From positions 144,515,741 through 144,579,740 of the forward strand of contig CM043945.1 of assembly GCA_014529385.2 (NCBI GenBank): DNA of 64,000 bases. Reading direction: 5' to 3'. This stretch comes from Adiantum capillus-veneris (Eukaryota; Streptophyta; Polypodiopsida; Polypodiales; Pteridaceae). The notes beneath the pieces are model-generated. The model ran no database searches. It was given only the letters and a program-made list of their open reading frames with translations, and was not told the origin of the DNA. Below are positions 34,467-47,418 of the stretch, piece after piece (positions within the stretch are counted from its first letter, which is position 1; each line of letters opens with the position of its first letter). The translations under genes were made by a program, and so were the position numbers.

Positions 34467-35577
34467 TAGGTAAGTCGCAATGTGGGAATTATTGTGAGAA
34501 TTTGTCCAAAACTTCTTGTGTAATATGAGCTAACCAAGAAGTTACTTCTCAAAACTCGTGAGACTCGAGAGTGAACCATGGAAACAATTGAGTGTCCTTA
34601 AGGAGAGGCCTTTGCCCACTCCAAACTCAAGCTTTACAAACCATCCATAATGCGATTTCTAGAAACTATGAGATGAAATCCTTTTTGGCATGGAGATGAG
34701 AGAAGGCCATAGGAGAGTTCTGAAGAAAACTTGCAAATCTCTAACCATCCAATTTTCACCATCACATTAAACTTTAATTGGTTGTTAACATTTCAAGGCA
34801 TTTGTCAACATCAGTTAACTTCAATTGTTGATCTTTCAAGGCATTTGAAACAAAACTCACACCATATAATTTTACTAGGTGATTGCTTCCTTAATAAATA
34901 TGAAAATATTTATTTGAATTGCTGGTATACAATGTTAGGGGTGCACACATGAAAAGGGTAACTCGTTATTCATAACCAATGGTTACTCCCTCAGAACTGA
35001 GTGTGATTTCAATTACCTCCCCAAGTGATAATATGGTCACAACCACACGCAAATAAGGTGTTACCGATGGGATGTTTATTGTGGTTTGACATAGGGTAGA
35101 GAGATAAGAATGAGACAGTATTGGGAGAGAGAGAAGCTCGCCTTTTGAGGAGTGAGAAACTGTCGAGCAGCTTTCTAAAATGTTACAGCGTCTTGATCAA
35201 GAGAGGAAATGCAATCGATCAAATTTTCAATGTACAAAATAAATACCTACAAGCTAATTGAATGCAATGAAAGGATAGGTTGGGAGAGTCTCAAAGCAAA
35301 AAACGGAAGAAGAAGAGGCAACTGAACCCTTTGAGCTGCAACTGGTATTACCCCCCTTTTTGAAATAATGAATTCTTGATGCCGTGGTAAGCCATTTGAA
35401 TATTAGATTACCCCCTTGCATGTGTGGGGCACCCTTCAATGCTATTTGATATGTGTGTGTGTGTGTGTTGGCAATCACGACCCTTTAAGATTTCTTTGTA
35501 ATGAAGCCTTACTATACTCATTTGAACATTTTCATTATGAAAGTGAGTGTGTGTGTGTGTGTGTGTGTGCACATCCC

Positions 35578-35610
<33 letters not shown>

Positions 35611-37764
35611 TCTTCACAATTTAATGCATAAAAAAGATCCTCTTTGGCTCTCTAGCTATAAACCCCACCCCTCCCCCTCTCCTCTCTCTCTCTCTCTAAC
35701 CTCTTTCCATTAACATGTCAAATATGTTCTAATAATCACTCAATTTATTACAACAAAAAGTGTTGTCTTCTTGAGGCCATTGTGAAGTCTTCACCTTGTT
35801 TCTTTTACTACTCAGAGGGACCACATAACAAGATACTCTTCTTACTAGCTCAATCAATTTGGATAGTGCTATCCATACATGTAATTAGAGATTAATTGGG
35901 TTACCTATGACAACATGACTCTCCTTGATGGCTAGCTATGGACACCCCAGAAGTTGGGGAGTGTACTCACAGGTCTACCCTCAAGTTGCACAACAAAGAT
36001 TTAAGAAACAATACAATTTGTAAAGTTTTGAAACAATGAAAAGTGTACATTTTTTAACAATGTTTGAGCGGCACAAAATGTCTTTTTATTAGTCATTTTG
36101 GAGTGTACATCTTGGATTGCATGGCATTAAAACTCATTACGTGTGTAATGTATGTGATCTAGATTTTGGTGGAAGCAATCAAGTGAAGTGTATTTGAGAG
36201 GGACTCCTTGCACAATGTGTTTTCTCCTTGCGTCTTTGAATCTGAGAAAAAGAAAGAGGTAGTATCTTTATCTTAATGCATTAAAGACAAATGAAATTTT
36301 TCCTTTAGTAAGTACCTTTCTATTATTGAGACTGAATGCATACACTTCTGGCAGAAGTGGAAGTTCTTCATACGTAAGATCTACCCTGAGCTGTGCAAGG
36401 GTTGTACTTGACATTATCTCCATCACAGTAAGTAAGCTCTCTCAAAAGTAGATCTCCATTGCTAAAGGTTTGTTTTCATAGTTAGACTCTATTTCTCGGT
36501 CACGTGGAATAAGTTTCCCACTAAGAAGATGATATCTAAAATAGTGAAATGACAATATGAAATTTTGAGAGCTTATAATGTACTTGCAAATTAAGGACTT
36601 CTTTTACAAAATACAAATTTTGCCCTATGACTGTTTCCTATCCCAATTATCATAAAAAGTCCAAACAGCTCTCAAACTTGCAAATGAACATTGTTGTGGT
36701 AGTTCTTATTTGCTCATCGAAGAAGAACTCTATAAACACTTCAACATGCATAAATAGACTGAGTCTAACAATCTTTGTAGCAATAGAATACTTGAGGGAC
36801 TTCTGTAAATCCTGAAACAACCTATTCCTAAAGCTTTCACTAGTTTAGGAAGCTAGCAAAGACCAATCCTTGCTGTCAAAGGATGGAAGTGGGGAAGGAG
36901 TTACACAACCCCAGCCGGAGGATATTCTAGGTTCCAAATTGACATACCATAAAAAAATATTCCACGATTAGTAAGCTCCTTGTGTTGTCTTCCTCGGTAC
37001 ATTTGCTCATCAATAAATGCATAGAAAGCATAAAAAATCCCAACTATGCTCTCAACTGGTTGCTAGTTCGTCTTGTTTGATGGATAAATATATGCAACAT
37101 ACCAAACATGATATCAACACTAAACCTACGAACATAATCATGCACTAAATGAGATATGCTCAGAATAACTTACAATTGGATCGATGCCGTGGAAAACTAT
37201 GGGAAGATGTTTGCAACCTTAAGTTTGCATGTTGGAAAGCATGTTGTATGAGGATCTCTTTCACCCGCTTACTTTGTGCACACACTTTAAACTCTTTAAC
37301 TTGTCCCTTGAAAGCCTCCACGAAATCATTGCGTTGCCTCTTCTTCCTCTTCCTCATCTGCAATAGTACCCAACTTTCGATAGTTATTCTAGATGGTATC
37401 CATGCCTGATCATCTATAGTATAACTGTTAAAAATGGTGAAAAAGTCAATGGTAGTGTGAGGCCTTCAAGAGGTAGTCATGGTGTGCACTAGATAGAACA
37501 CACGGTAGAGTTAGCACGAATATGAAAAAGGGAAGACAGTTTTGAGAGGGAAGTAGAGCTACTCAAAACCATATTTGGACAGGAACGTAGATACTAGAGT
37601 CTTCAATGCAAGTTTTGAAATTTGTCACTACAGACTTATGGCATTTATGCTTTGAAAGTGTGACTATATAGTTTGAAGAACAAAAATATTATTTTCTCCG
37701 TTTTTTTCTTAAACGCTTTGACTCCAAAATGCCGATTTTTAATGTAACATAAGCCATTTCCTCA
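34467..37764. other. STP upstream flank, no gene recognised
   Basis: AT-rich sequence with GT and CT runs at 35450-35468 and 35547-35600. A minus-strand frame at 37160-37363 begins with a basic stretch (MQMRKRKKRQRNDF) but matches nothing I recognise. No exon with clear family identity. Confidence 0.35.
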
Positions 37765-38292
37765 TTGGTCGAGCACCACTCTCTCTCTAGAACTAAAAGG
37801 CTTGAAAGGGAGTCCAAGTTTCTCATAATGCACCAGGAACCGATGGAACATGGGGAGCCAAGCGCAGAAGAGCCACCACTAGAATCCCACCACCAAACCC
37901 ACGAGCAGCAAGGGGAGCCACCCATCAATGAGAAGCCACCGGTGCCACCAAAGACAATGCCCTCTACCACATCCCACTCCCTCTGCCGAAAGCACCCAAA
38001 CATAACCAACAACATATCAAAACTTCACCACGAGCAGCAAGGGGAGCCACCCATCGATGAGAAGCCACCGGTGCCACCAAAGACAACGCCCTCTACCACA
38101 TCCCACTCCCTTTGCCGGAAGCCCCCAAATAGAGCCAGCAACATGTCAAAACGTCACCACAAAGCTCCCAACCGGCTCGGGATTGCAGTTGGGACACAAC
38201 CACCAAGCAAACCTTGGCTTTGTGGGAGACAAACCCAACCAGAAAACACTCGAGAGTCCAACGAACGCAACAACCTCTGCCACAGGTGTTGA
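37765..38292 (+). CDS. Unrecognised ORF with a 43-residue in-frame repeat
   Basis: A 175-codon frame, Pro/Glu/His-rich, with two tandem copies of a 43-residue (129-bp) unit starting EQQGEPPI at 37902 and 38031. Each contains EKPPVPPK and STTSHSLCRK. I know no family for it. The opposite strand is also open across much of the region, so coding is not established. It could equally be a repeat whose length happens to be a multiple of three. Confidence 0.2.
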   Translation: MVEHHSLSRTKRLERESKFLIMHQEPMEHGEPSAEEPPLESHHQTHEQQGEPPINEKPPVPPKTMPSTTSHSLCRKHPNITNNISKLHHEQQGEPPIDEKPPVPPKTTPSTTSHSLCRKPPNRASNMSKRHHKAPNRLGIAVGTQPPSKPWLCGRQTQPENTRESNERNNLCHRC

Positions 38293-39125
38293 GCAACCCT
38301 CCCAAGCACAACGCCTCCAAATTTGGACATGCATGTTGATCCCCATTGAGAAAAGAAATGCATGCCAGCTCCTTGGTTCCAAAAATGTAGGCCGAGAAGG
38401 ATGAGGAAGATGAAGAGAGGTAAGCAGCTAGGGCCCCCCACCCGAGGCAATCCTCTGCCTCCCCCTCCACAACATCACACCCCGTTGACGCAACACAGTG
38501 GCTCCCCATCCAACGCCCCACCCGTGAGCCTCCTTGCTCTCAGTGAGGGGGATGACCCAAGCCCTGCCGCAGCGACAACTCCCAAACCCTAGATCCCACT
38601 ACCACTAAAAGAGATGTATCATCTTAAAAGACACGACTAGCTTTTTGCATCTTTGCAAGAGGAAGGGAGAGTTTCTGAGATTTGGGAGGGGAACTATGCT
38701 CATCTCAATGACTAGTCCAGAGAAATTGAGGATGAAATTCAAAGGGTGATGGAGTGCATTCATGGACGTCAAGCATTTGTGGAGAACATCCACATGGTGT
38801 TGGCCCCCAATGGATGGAAATTATGTTGTGATGTGATAATCCCCCCACTCCCCCCTACACAGGGTTTTTGTATATGGTACCCTAGTGTGCTCAGTGCCGA
38901 ATATATCCGTAATTTTAATACATTTTGTAAAGAAGTAACTCTAAGCCTCTTCCTTGGGTTCCCATGTGTATAAATTTTTCTCTCTCCAAATAAACTCATA
39001 GCATGTTTATGGTAAAATAAAATAGTATCATAAGTTGTGGCTGAGCCTTGTACTTTTCTCGGACTCTTCTTGATGTCTCTTGAATAATGCTCAGGCCAAC
39101 TAAGAGTGGGCACACACTGGGTAGG

Positions 39126-39127
<2 letters not shown>

Positions 39128-39196
<69 letters not shown>
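39128..39196. repeat. (TC)n microsatellite
   Basis: Uninterrupted run of 69 bases. Confidence 0.95.
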
Positions 39197-39202
<6 letters not shown>

Positions 39203-39351
39203 TGCAGAGTGCTCGAGTGATGGTGATAAGGATAGGGGGTATGAGGGACGCGTGCAGGGAGAAACAAGCAAGAGGGGATTGCCCTCGCGAGCAGGGACAT
39301 AACAGGCCAATGGATGCAGGCGAGGACGAACGTGCAACGAATGGATGTTTT

Positions 39352-39377
39352 GGGGGGGGGGGGGGGGGGGGGGGGGG
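39352..39377. repeat. Poly-G run of 26
   Basis: Twenty-six consecutive G; the second such run in the window. Confidence 0.85.
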
Positions 39378-39953
39378 AGTTTCTTTGATGAGGAGGAAGG
39401 GCTTCGAAGTACGAGCGCCAAGCAGTGGCCAAGGGAGTCGGAGATGCTTTTTTTTAAGGGAAAATTACTAAAATAGCTCTCTAATTTGTGGAAATTTTGA
39501 AAATACCCCTCAAATTTCAAAAATTCCCAAGATACCTCCAATATCTCGTCATAAATTTTCAAAATGCCCTTCAAGATACCCCCAATATTTTGTCATAGAT
39601 TCCCAAAATGCCCTTCAAATTCTCAAAATTCCCCTGGTTGTGAGATTAAATTTCTGCAAAGATATAAAAATTTTGTAGCTTTTCATAGGAAGACTTATTG
39701 TCTATCAATACAAGATGCCAAAACTAGAATTCGACTTTAGTTGTCTGGTGCGAATAAATTTATTTATGTAGCATTTAATTTAACTTTAGCAAGAATGAAC
39801 CAAGATTCTGATGGGGCTTTAATTGCAAACAAAGGAAAAGCATGACCATGAGGGCGGTGATCGTGCAAGACTGGGAGGTAGCAATGATTTTTTAAAGACT
39901 CATAGCAGCTGTTGGTGATGCGATGGTCAGATAGATTGGGGGGTGAATGCCAT

Positions 39954-39958
<5 letters not shown>

Positions 39959-40004
<46 letters not shown>

Positions 40005-40015
40005 TGTGAGTGTGT

Positions 40016-40107
<92 letters not shown>
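39959..40107. repeat. Compound (GT)n(GA)n microsatellite
   Basis: GT repeats with small interruptions (GAGTGTGAG, TACG) to 40077, then GA repeats to 40107. Confidence 0.92.
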
Positions 40108-40109
<2 letters not shown>

Positions 40110-40646
40110 TGAGGACGATCCATGAGAGAGTCATCTTTTTTTGATGTCTGTGTAGCCGTCGTAAGTCCTATCGAGTGCAGGGCAGAATGCACAATGGGGG
40201 AAAAGAGAGGCGGATTTGATGGCAGGCGATGGACAGAGGTAGATGGTGTCATCAAAGTGCTGCCTTTCAAGAGCTGCTACATGTGACAGCTATCGCTGGT
40301 AGAAGTGAATGGAACAAGCTACATGCAAGGCTAGGAACGAGGGTACATGTAGGACTCTGCAAAAGCATCCATTGTACCAGCGGGGGGCTATATGCACGAT
40401 GATAAGCGAGGGAAGATTCTTGACGCAGTTGTGTGAGCACGAGAACAACATGCACGAGTGCTTCAGAAAGAGACCGTGAGGGAATCTGTATAGATTCCTG
40501 CTAATATAATTATATAGACCGAATAGTATGAATATATATTGAGTGTATGTGTGTATGGAGGAGCTACTGTGTGATTCGTGTTACAAGTGGCCGTGCTTGA
40601 ATTTGTCTTTTTGCTAGTGTCAAGTTGTTTTTCTGTATGTATGTAT

Positions 40647-40648
<2 letters not shown>

Positions 40649-40714
<66 letters not shown>
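40649..40714. repeat. (TC)33 microsatellite
   Basis: Uninterrupted run of 66 bases. Confidence 0.95.
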
Positions 40715-40719
<5 letters not shown>

Positions 40720-41356
40720 ATCATTGACTTGAAGAAAGCTAGTGGTACAGAGTGTTCTCCAAGCTCTTGCGATAAGCTCCTAGAAAAGTAGATCAAATAA
40801 AAGATAATCAAATGATGGCATCATCATTGCAGCTCTGTCAAAAAGCCGTGAATGTGCAAAAAGATCAACCATGATAAAACTACGTATGGGGATCCACCAA
40901 TAAAATTTGCATATGGATCATTCAATGAACTTGTAAATTTAGTGGTTTTTTTTTTCCGGGGGCCGTGGGAGGGAGGGGACTCACGAACACGAGTATATTA
41001 TATTATCAACCCCAAAGAATTACAAAAAAAAAATAGTGGTGTTTTCAAGAGCATTTCTATTCTAGTATAAGTATACTCGCAGTAAGGTGGAGTGATGCTC
41101 CCGATTTTCTTCTTTTTTTTCCAAACCTCACAATATGTGAGAGGTTACATGCGAACTTTTCTCTTCTACATGTTCTTGATACAAAAACCTATGGTGTTGT
41201 TTGGTTCCAAAAGTTTTTCTTATTTTGTTGATATTTGTAGATCATTGAGTTTAGGCTGGGTTCAGATGATGCGGCGGAAAAGATTACCATAGGGGTGTTC
41301 AGTCTATGTGGAGAGAGTTGAATGGTTGCAGTGAACCAACCTTTCTTTTGGGTCCA

Positions 41357-41815
41357 TGGAATTGGAGTTGATCTCTTGAGACAACTAATTCCAGTGCTGG
41401 AAGAGTTTAGCTACTAGTGTAGGAAGATTTCAGACAATAGACTGGACAGAAATCAGAGACTAGACTGGAATGTGGATACTGGAATAATAATCAGACTTAT
41501 GTAGTGGAAATAAGGTTCAGATTCAGATTTAGAAGACTGGAAGAGAAGTAAGTATAACTGAAATATATGCCATGATTGGGATTACAGATCAAGATTACAG
41601 CGAGTATGATTTACAGAGAGAAAGTACAGCCGGCCAATGATTCTCAAGTACAAGTACAGCCAAGGCGCTAACCCAAATGCTAATAATTGCCAACCCGATT
41701 ACAATGTAATGGGACCTATTTATACACTTCGGGTTTACTGTAGTAATTACTAAGTAATTTGTTGTCCATCTTCTAAGAAGACGTTCCCACATAGTGAACT
41801 ATCCAGCCGTCTACA
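41357..41815 (-). repeat. 3' LTR of the 10.6-kb gypsy element
   Basis: 459 bp. The minus strand starts TGTAGACGG and ends CAATTCCA. TATA box TATAAATAG on the minus strand at 41716-41724. It lacks about 19 bases present in the other LTR near 41630. Confidence 0.92.
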
Positions 41816-41832
41816 TCCTTCCCTTCTTTCTT
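41816..41832 (-). promoter_or_regulatory. Polypurine tract of the 10.6-kb gypsy element
   Basis: Minus-strand AAGAAAGAAGGGAAGGA directly before the LTR TGTAGAC; it primes plus-strand DNA synthesis in such elements. Confidence 0.85.
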
Positions 41833-42104
41833 GAATTTTGGCAAGATTCCAAAATTTCTAAAAAATTCCCCTGTCTGATTCTGATGTGAGACTGAAAAAT
41901 CCATCGTCTGGTTCTGATGTTGGGAATCCAGCTTGACCATTGACAGAATGGCCATTCAAAGATTGTGAGTAGGCAGCTGAAAAGGCCAAGGATTGCGAGA
42001 GGCAGCTGAAAAGGCCAAGGTGGAGCTCTCATCAGGCCAAGGTAGAGTTGTCATCTCCACCTGCCTGCTGAGGAGAAAAGTCGCCACTGAATTCTGAAAT
42101 AGAA

Positions 42105-45100
42105 CTACCCAGTATCCTTCCATTGGACCGTCTTCCGTTTGCCCTTTGACCTGGATGGTGCCTGAGAAGTCCCAGTATCAGCATTCTCCTTCTGAGTCAG
42201 TCGGTAAATGGCCTCCTGCTCAAGCTGATCCCGCCCGTCAGTGGTCATCTCTACTTCATAAGGCGTGAGGGAATGATAGGTTTTGGTGTCAGGATCATAG
42301 AGTGTACGCCTGCCCTTGCTAAGTCTGGTTTTGGCCAGCTTATGACAATGCGAAGCAGTATGGATCCATCCTTCCGGAAGAGGCTGATTAGTTTTGACTC
42401 GAGATTCGAAAAGAATCTCAGCCATCTTCATGTACTGTGGTGCCAGACCCGGCTTTGCTGCAATGTCTTTTTCAGGCAATTTAGAAGATTCGACCGTAAG
42501 TTGTAGCAACTGATTAGTAATCCTGGTCAGTCCTCTGACTTGAATCTTCCACTGGCCCATACATTGGATCCTATGCATCTCCTCTTTCAGTGCCTGAATA
42601 TCATTGATCTGGAGAACATCATTGAACAGCGTCTACCAAGTCTTCCATTCCACAGTCGATTGCTCATACCAATCCTAAAGCTCATCAGTGATTTTAAAGT
42701 ATGTGAGGCGATCAACTGGTTTTGGATGTTGAGGATACAGTGCTTGAAAGAATCTTGGCAGCTTTGTTTCTCTTGCTAGAACAACATACAAGAGAACTGG
42801 AGAATCAGGCACAAATTCTAAGAAATTGAGAACAGCCTGGTTCTCTTGCTGCATCATCTTTCTGGTGATTCTCACTAGCTGGAACAATGTTCGGAGAGCA
42901 GTTGCCTGTGCTCCGATTGACATTCTCGTCTGAGGTCCTTTGCTAGTGGCTGTCTGGTCCTCAAGAATGGCTTTGACTCTGATCCAAAACACCTCTGGCA
43001 GTTTGCATTTGCACCAAAACTTCCTTGAGTTGTACCCTAACATCCTTCATACATCGGTAAGTTGCTTTGTTACACAGCAGAAGTTCTAGTTCCAGGGCAA
43101 GGGAGCGACAATCTGCAGTAGACTGCCTTTGCAAGTGCGGGTTTGCCACTCTCTCATCAGCATTGAGTATCCATTCACGAACTCGTTCCAACAATAAGTG
43201 GACTGTACCGGGATGCGCAGGTAAACGGCAAACTTCTTTATCATTGAAAGTTGCTGATTTTCAATGTTCTACCATTTCCCTAGCTCCGACATATAGCCTT
43301 TGAAATCAGACAAGAGATCATCATCCTCCAGATACTGTATGGTTATGGAGGCCTGTTGATGTCTCAATTGCCTATTCAGGGTAATGAGCTGCAGTGAATG
43401 TTGATGATCAATGACTGGTCCCTCATCCTGCACCTTCATTTTCCCTTTAGCATCCCTGTTGAGCTGGGACTGATCTGCTGGCTGATTCCCAGTATGATTG
43501 GACTGCTGCTCTTTAGTCTGCTGGTTACCCGACTGGTGCCCTTCTTCTTGTCCTTCCTACTGGCCCTCATTCTGGCCTGGCTGGTCTGGCTGTGACTCGC
43601 CTCCTTCAGTTGGCCCTGTCCCACCAGTACCAGGTCCCGGAGGTGGAGATGGTGGTGGGGCATCAACATCATCCTTTGTATGCCCTGCTTCTTGATTATC
43701 CTCCTCCTGATCAGCTTCATCTTCCTGGTCTTCTTCTTCCTCATCCGGAGAAGTCTGCTGCTCAATATAATCTAATATAGCTTGATTCATCAGAGCATTA
43801 TTATACTCAGTCACCTTGTCCTTCAAATCACTCTGCATACTTTCCATCAAGGATTTTAAATTCTCTAGATTGAAAACAGCATTGCCTGATGGATTTAGAA
43901 TTTCAGACAAGCTGCTATAGATGTATCTTTCAGTCAGAGAGGCCTTCAGAGCTATATGGCGCATTACCAGGTTTTTGAATTCCGCCTGCTTCATCCTGAG
44001 CATTGTTTCAGCCCGCTCTGCAGATCTCAGTGCTTCATTTCGTTGATTTTTGATGATCATTATTTCAGACTCAGCCTTAGCTAACTTTTTGTTTAACAAC
44101 TCATTAGTCCTTTCTGAATGAGCTTCCAGTACCCTGTGTTGTATGTTCTGCTCTTCCCGGGATTTTTGGAGCTTTTCAATCTGATCTTGTGCCTCCGTCA
44201 AGTCAGCTTTAAGCTTTTTGACTTCATCTTCTGATCCAACAGCCTCCATCAGTTGTCCCATACAACTGACAATGGTATTCCAGGAAGACTGTATGAGGAC
44301 TGAACATTTGTCTTTGACTGTGGTTGGATCAGAATCAGTAGGCTCATATATTGTTACTGGAGCTATGTAGGGTAAAGTTGCATAATCAGCTTTGCGTAGC
44401 AGAAGATACCCTTTCAACTGTTTAATCTGCATTTGCTGCAACTTATCATGTTTTACCAGTTGCAGTTTCAGGTCTGTTGAAATAGTTTGACTGTCCGTTT
44501 CTTCGTCATCTGAGGACAGCTCAATGTTCTTCGTCTCAGAAATTGGCTTCTCACTCCAAGCCTGCTTTACCTGCTCATTAACATCTGCCGCAGTAGCCCA
44601 ATACAGCCAAACATACCAAGCTTTGAAAACAGTTTGAGATTTTAGCTTGGCAGTTTGCTGGAGTACATTGTGCGAGAGAATTTGACAAAGGTTAATAGGA
44701 ACCTGTGGATCCAATATCTTGGCCAACAGCATAGCAAACAGTTTTTCAGATACATACGTTGGGTTGTTTTTAAGGCTTACTGCTTCGGCTACAAACGTGT
44801 AAGTAGTGGAAGCTTCCAGTTGTGCTACTAGAACTCCTTGACCACTTGCCTTGCACTTACGTTTAGCCGCTTCATCCTCCTTCAGAGCTATACTTATCTG
44901 TTGTGCAGTTGCCACAGAAGGTTTGGGCTCGTTGGGCATTCTGAATGCAAATGCTATGGCTTCTGATGTCACTGACACCTTCCTACCATTTACCATGGCA
45001 CTGCCATCTTTAGCGTTGAAAGAATCAAGAACTTGCTTGATGATGTCTGCATCAAAAGTAATTCTTGTAGCTTGCAACACAACTCGAAGATCCCAGAGTT

Positions 45101-45221
45101 GTAGCAGAGTCATTGCTTGGTCAGTGAATACGTAACGTTGGATTTTACTGTACGGTATAATGGAAAGGCTTGCCTTTGCAGCTGCAACTATGGCCTGGGT
45201 TTCCTCAAAAGACTCCAGCAT
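42105..45221 (-). pseudogene. Extra ORF (~1,038 codons) downstream of integrase
   Basis: A single reading frame, with no frameshift, from ATG 45221 to the stop at 42105. It is interrupted by six in-frame stops, five TAG and one TGA. The first 554 codons are open. A possible globular N-terminal part (about residues 1-290, with FTDQAMTLLQLWDLRVVL and FKAWYVWLYWAT) is followed by a long coiled coil (about 328-415, VKKLKADLTEAQDQIEKLQK), an acidic stretch (DEEEEDQEDEADQEEDNQE) and a Pro/Gly tail. The downstream part includes EGWIHTASHCHKLAKTRLSKGRR and a basic end (SRSKGKRKTVQWKD). No signal peptide or membrane helix was seen, so it is not env-like. I do not recognise the family. It begins about 380 bases after the pol stop. 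Confidence 0.8.
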
Positions 45222-45603
45222 CTTCTCTAAGCGTTTCCTGGTGTCGCTGGCTGACAGGCTAGCTGACAGTCAACTATCTCTTCAGAGGTCGAGGTTTGCG
45301 GCTGTAATGAAGAAACCTCGGAGCTTGGCTATGGCGAATGGTTAACAGGAGGAAAGCATCGCGCAGGGGATTTATGAGGAAAAATGCTAACTCTCCTGAC
45401 TGTTATACGTGTTTGTGCCATAAAAGCTCCACCGCTCACCGTTCCTAGACTTGTGTGCATCGCTGCTGTCATGGTAGACATGCATTGGACAAGACTGCGA
45501 CCCATCCTTGAAATAATTACTACTGGCGTGCCATTTGACCGTTGGGCACTTAAAAATTGGAAAGTGTGTCCCCACTGATACTAGACTGATTTCCAGTCTT
45601 GCT

Positions 45604-47418
45604 CTACCATACTGGTACTGATTCTAAAGTCAGCCTGATCTGGTTCTTCTGGTACTGGTTCTGAAATTGGAACTGGTTGCACATGAAAAAGTCCAAAAAT
45701 GTCTGAGTCTGGTATCTCTTAATCAGCAAGTTCCAGTTCCTTAGTACCCCAGTTTCTCTGGTCTTTGAATAATAAATCTTGATCTTTGCCCCATTATATA
45801 CTCCTAGCAACAACAATCCAAATAAATCTTTCAGTCTGACTGTGCCATTGGAGAAGACCCAGTCTACCTCAAAAGGTCCTGCCCAGGCAATCTTCAGGTT
45901 TAGCTTCTTTGGAGCCAATCTAGACTGATATAGAAGCACTAAGTCTCCTTTCTGGAATTCTCGAACTTTAATTCGGCGATCATGCCAGTGCTTCCTTCGT
46001 TGTTGAACAATTTCTTGTTCCAACATAGCCCTTTGCCTGAGTTCATCTAATTGCATCAGTTCATCTAGCCGTTTTTTAAGATTATGGTTGAAGTCTAAGC
46101 CATACTTCACAGCCATTCTCAGACTTGGGATCACAAACTCCATAGGAACCACAGCTTCAGTGCCATACACCATTCTGAATGGTGTCATTCCAGTAGTTAC
46201 CTTATAAGCTGTCCTATAAGCCCATAGAGCAGTCTGAAGTTTCAAATCCCACTGGTCTGGTTTCTTTTGCACCACCTTAGTGAGAATAGTCTTTATTGTC
46301 TTGTTGCTACTCTCAGCCTGTCCATTGCATCTGGGATAGTAAGGAGTAGATTTTCGATGCTTGACTGAAAGCATATCCAATAGGATTTCCATAGTGTCAT
46401 TGATAAAATGTGTTCCTTGATCGGTCACAATCTCTACTAGACATCCATATTGGCAGACAATATTCTCAAATAGAAACCTTGCAGTTGACTTGGCTGTGTT
46501 GTCAGGAAGAGCCTTAGCTTCAACCCACTTGGTTACATAACAAGTAACCATTACTATGTACTTGTTTTTCCTGGGAGTAACCTTCTTAAAAGGTCCCATA
46601 AAATCTAGTCCCCATTTCATGAATACTCCCAGTGGTTGGACTGGCATCAAGGGAGTCATATTTGCAGCTGTTGGTCGATCCATTCTTTGGCATATGTCAC
46701 AAGTTTTACAAAAACTTTTGACATCAACAATCAGTGTTTGCCACCACAGACCAGCTTGTCCACCAGATTCACCATTATGCGCTTCTGAAATTACTTGCAT
46801 TCTTCCTTCCATAGGGACACATCGTCGAAGTATACCATCAACACCCAGTCGATAAAGTAATCCTCCTATGATAGTAAATTTCAAGCTTTTTATGATCAGA
46901 GCTTTCTTCTGATTCTGCTTCCAATCCTCTGGAAAGGCACCTTGGGAAAGGAATTGATAAATATCATACCATTCAGGATCCACTGATTCTTCTGCCTCTA
47001 ATTCCACTGGTTCATCTCTCAAGGGTGATTTTGAATATCCTTTCGTACTTCTTGAAAGAAAATCAGCTCCACAATGGTTTCGGCCAGGCTTATGGAAAAT
47101 TCTGAATTCAAATTCCATAAGGAACATCATCCATCTTATCAGCCTGCCTTGAATAATGACTTTATTAATCAGAAACAGAAGAGCTTGATGGTCCACATAA
47201 AAATGGAATAACTTCCCCAACAGGTAATGCCTGAACTTTGTAGCGCTGAAAACCATTCCAAGGGATTCTCTCTCAGTAGTTGTATAGCCTTGTTCAGCCT
47301 GACTGAATCTACGACTGGAAAAATAAACCGGATAATCAGTTCTTTCGTCTTGCTGAGCTAATATTGCCCCCATTGCCAATCCCGAAGCATCTACATGTAC
47401 GTGGAAAATAAATTCCAA
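45604..47418 (-). pseudogene. RNase H and integrase of the 10.6-kb gypsy element
   Basis: 604 open codons. RNase H: DASG (residue 10), TTERESLGMVFS (about 47-58), YVDHQAL (74-80). Integrase zinc region: H214 and C240/C243 are visible but the second His is lost (GGQAG where GGH.G is usual), and the block is slightly short. Core: D272 (GLDFMGPF), D333 (TDQGTHF), E369 (GQAESSNK), an exact D,D35E spacing. C-terminal: KKGDLVLLYQSR-like EFQKGDLVLLYQSRLAP and VYNGAKIKIYY. No chromodomain. The integrase core looks intact, and the upstream shift is the main damage. It acts in the nucleus to insert element DNA. Confidence 0.92.

Larger units (their letters stand above)
38293..41356. other. Intergenic, microsatellite-rich
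   Basis: No recognisable gene. It holds long CT and GT/GA runs, a poly-G run, and a stretch at 39470-39640 built of variants of CAAAATGCCCTTCAAAT and AAAATACCCC (loose tandem repeat). Confidence 0.4.

Noticed and set aside
37160-37363. Basic minus-strand frame (MQMRKRKKRQRNDF) as a nuclear protein exon
   Set aside because: Only 67 codons, no recognised domain, no splice partners identified.
44851-45135. Plus-strand frames opposite to the gypsy ORFs (for example 50206-50652, 46556-46855)
   Set aside because: Shadows of the minus-strand gag, pol and extra ORF.
42105-45221. Envelope gene making the gypsy element a retrovirus
   Set aside because: No signal peptide, membrane helix or fusion-like stretch is visible; a coiled coil and acidic linkers dominate.
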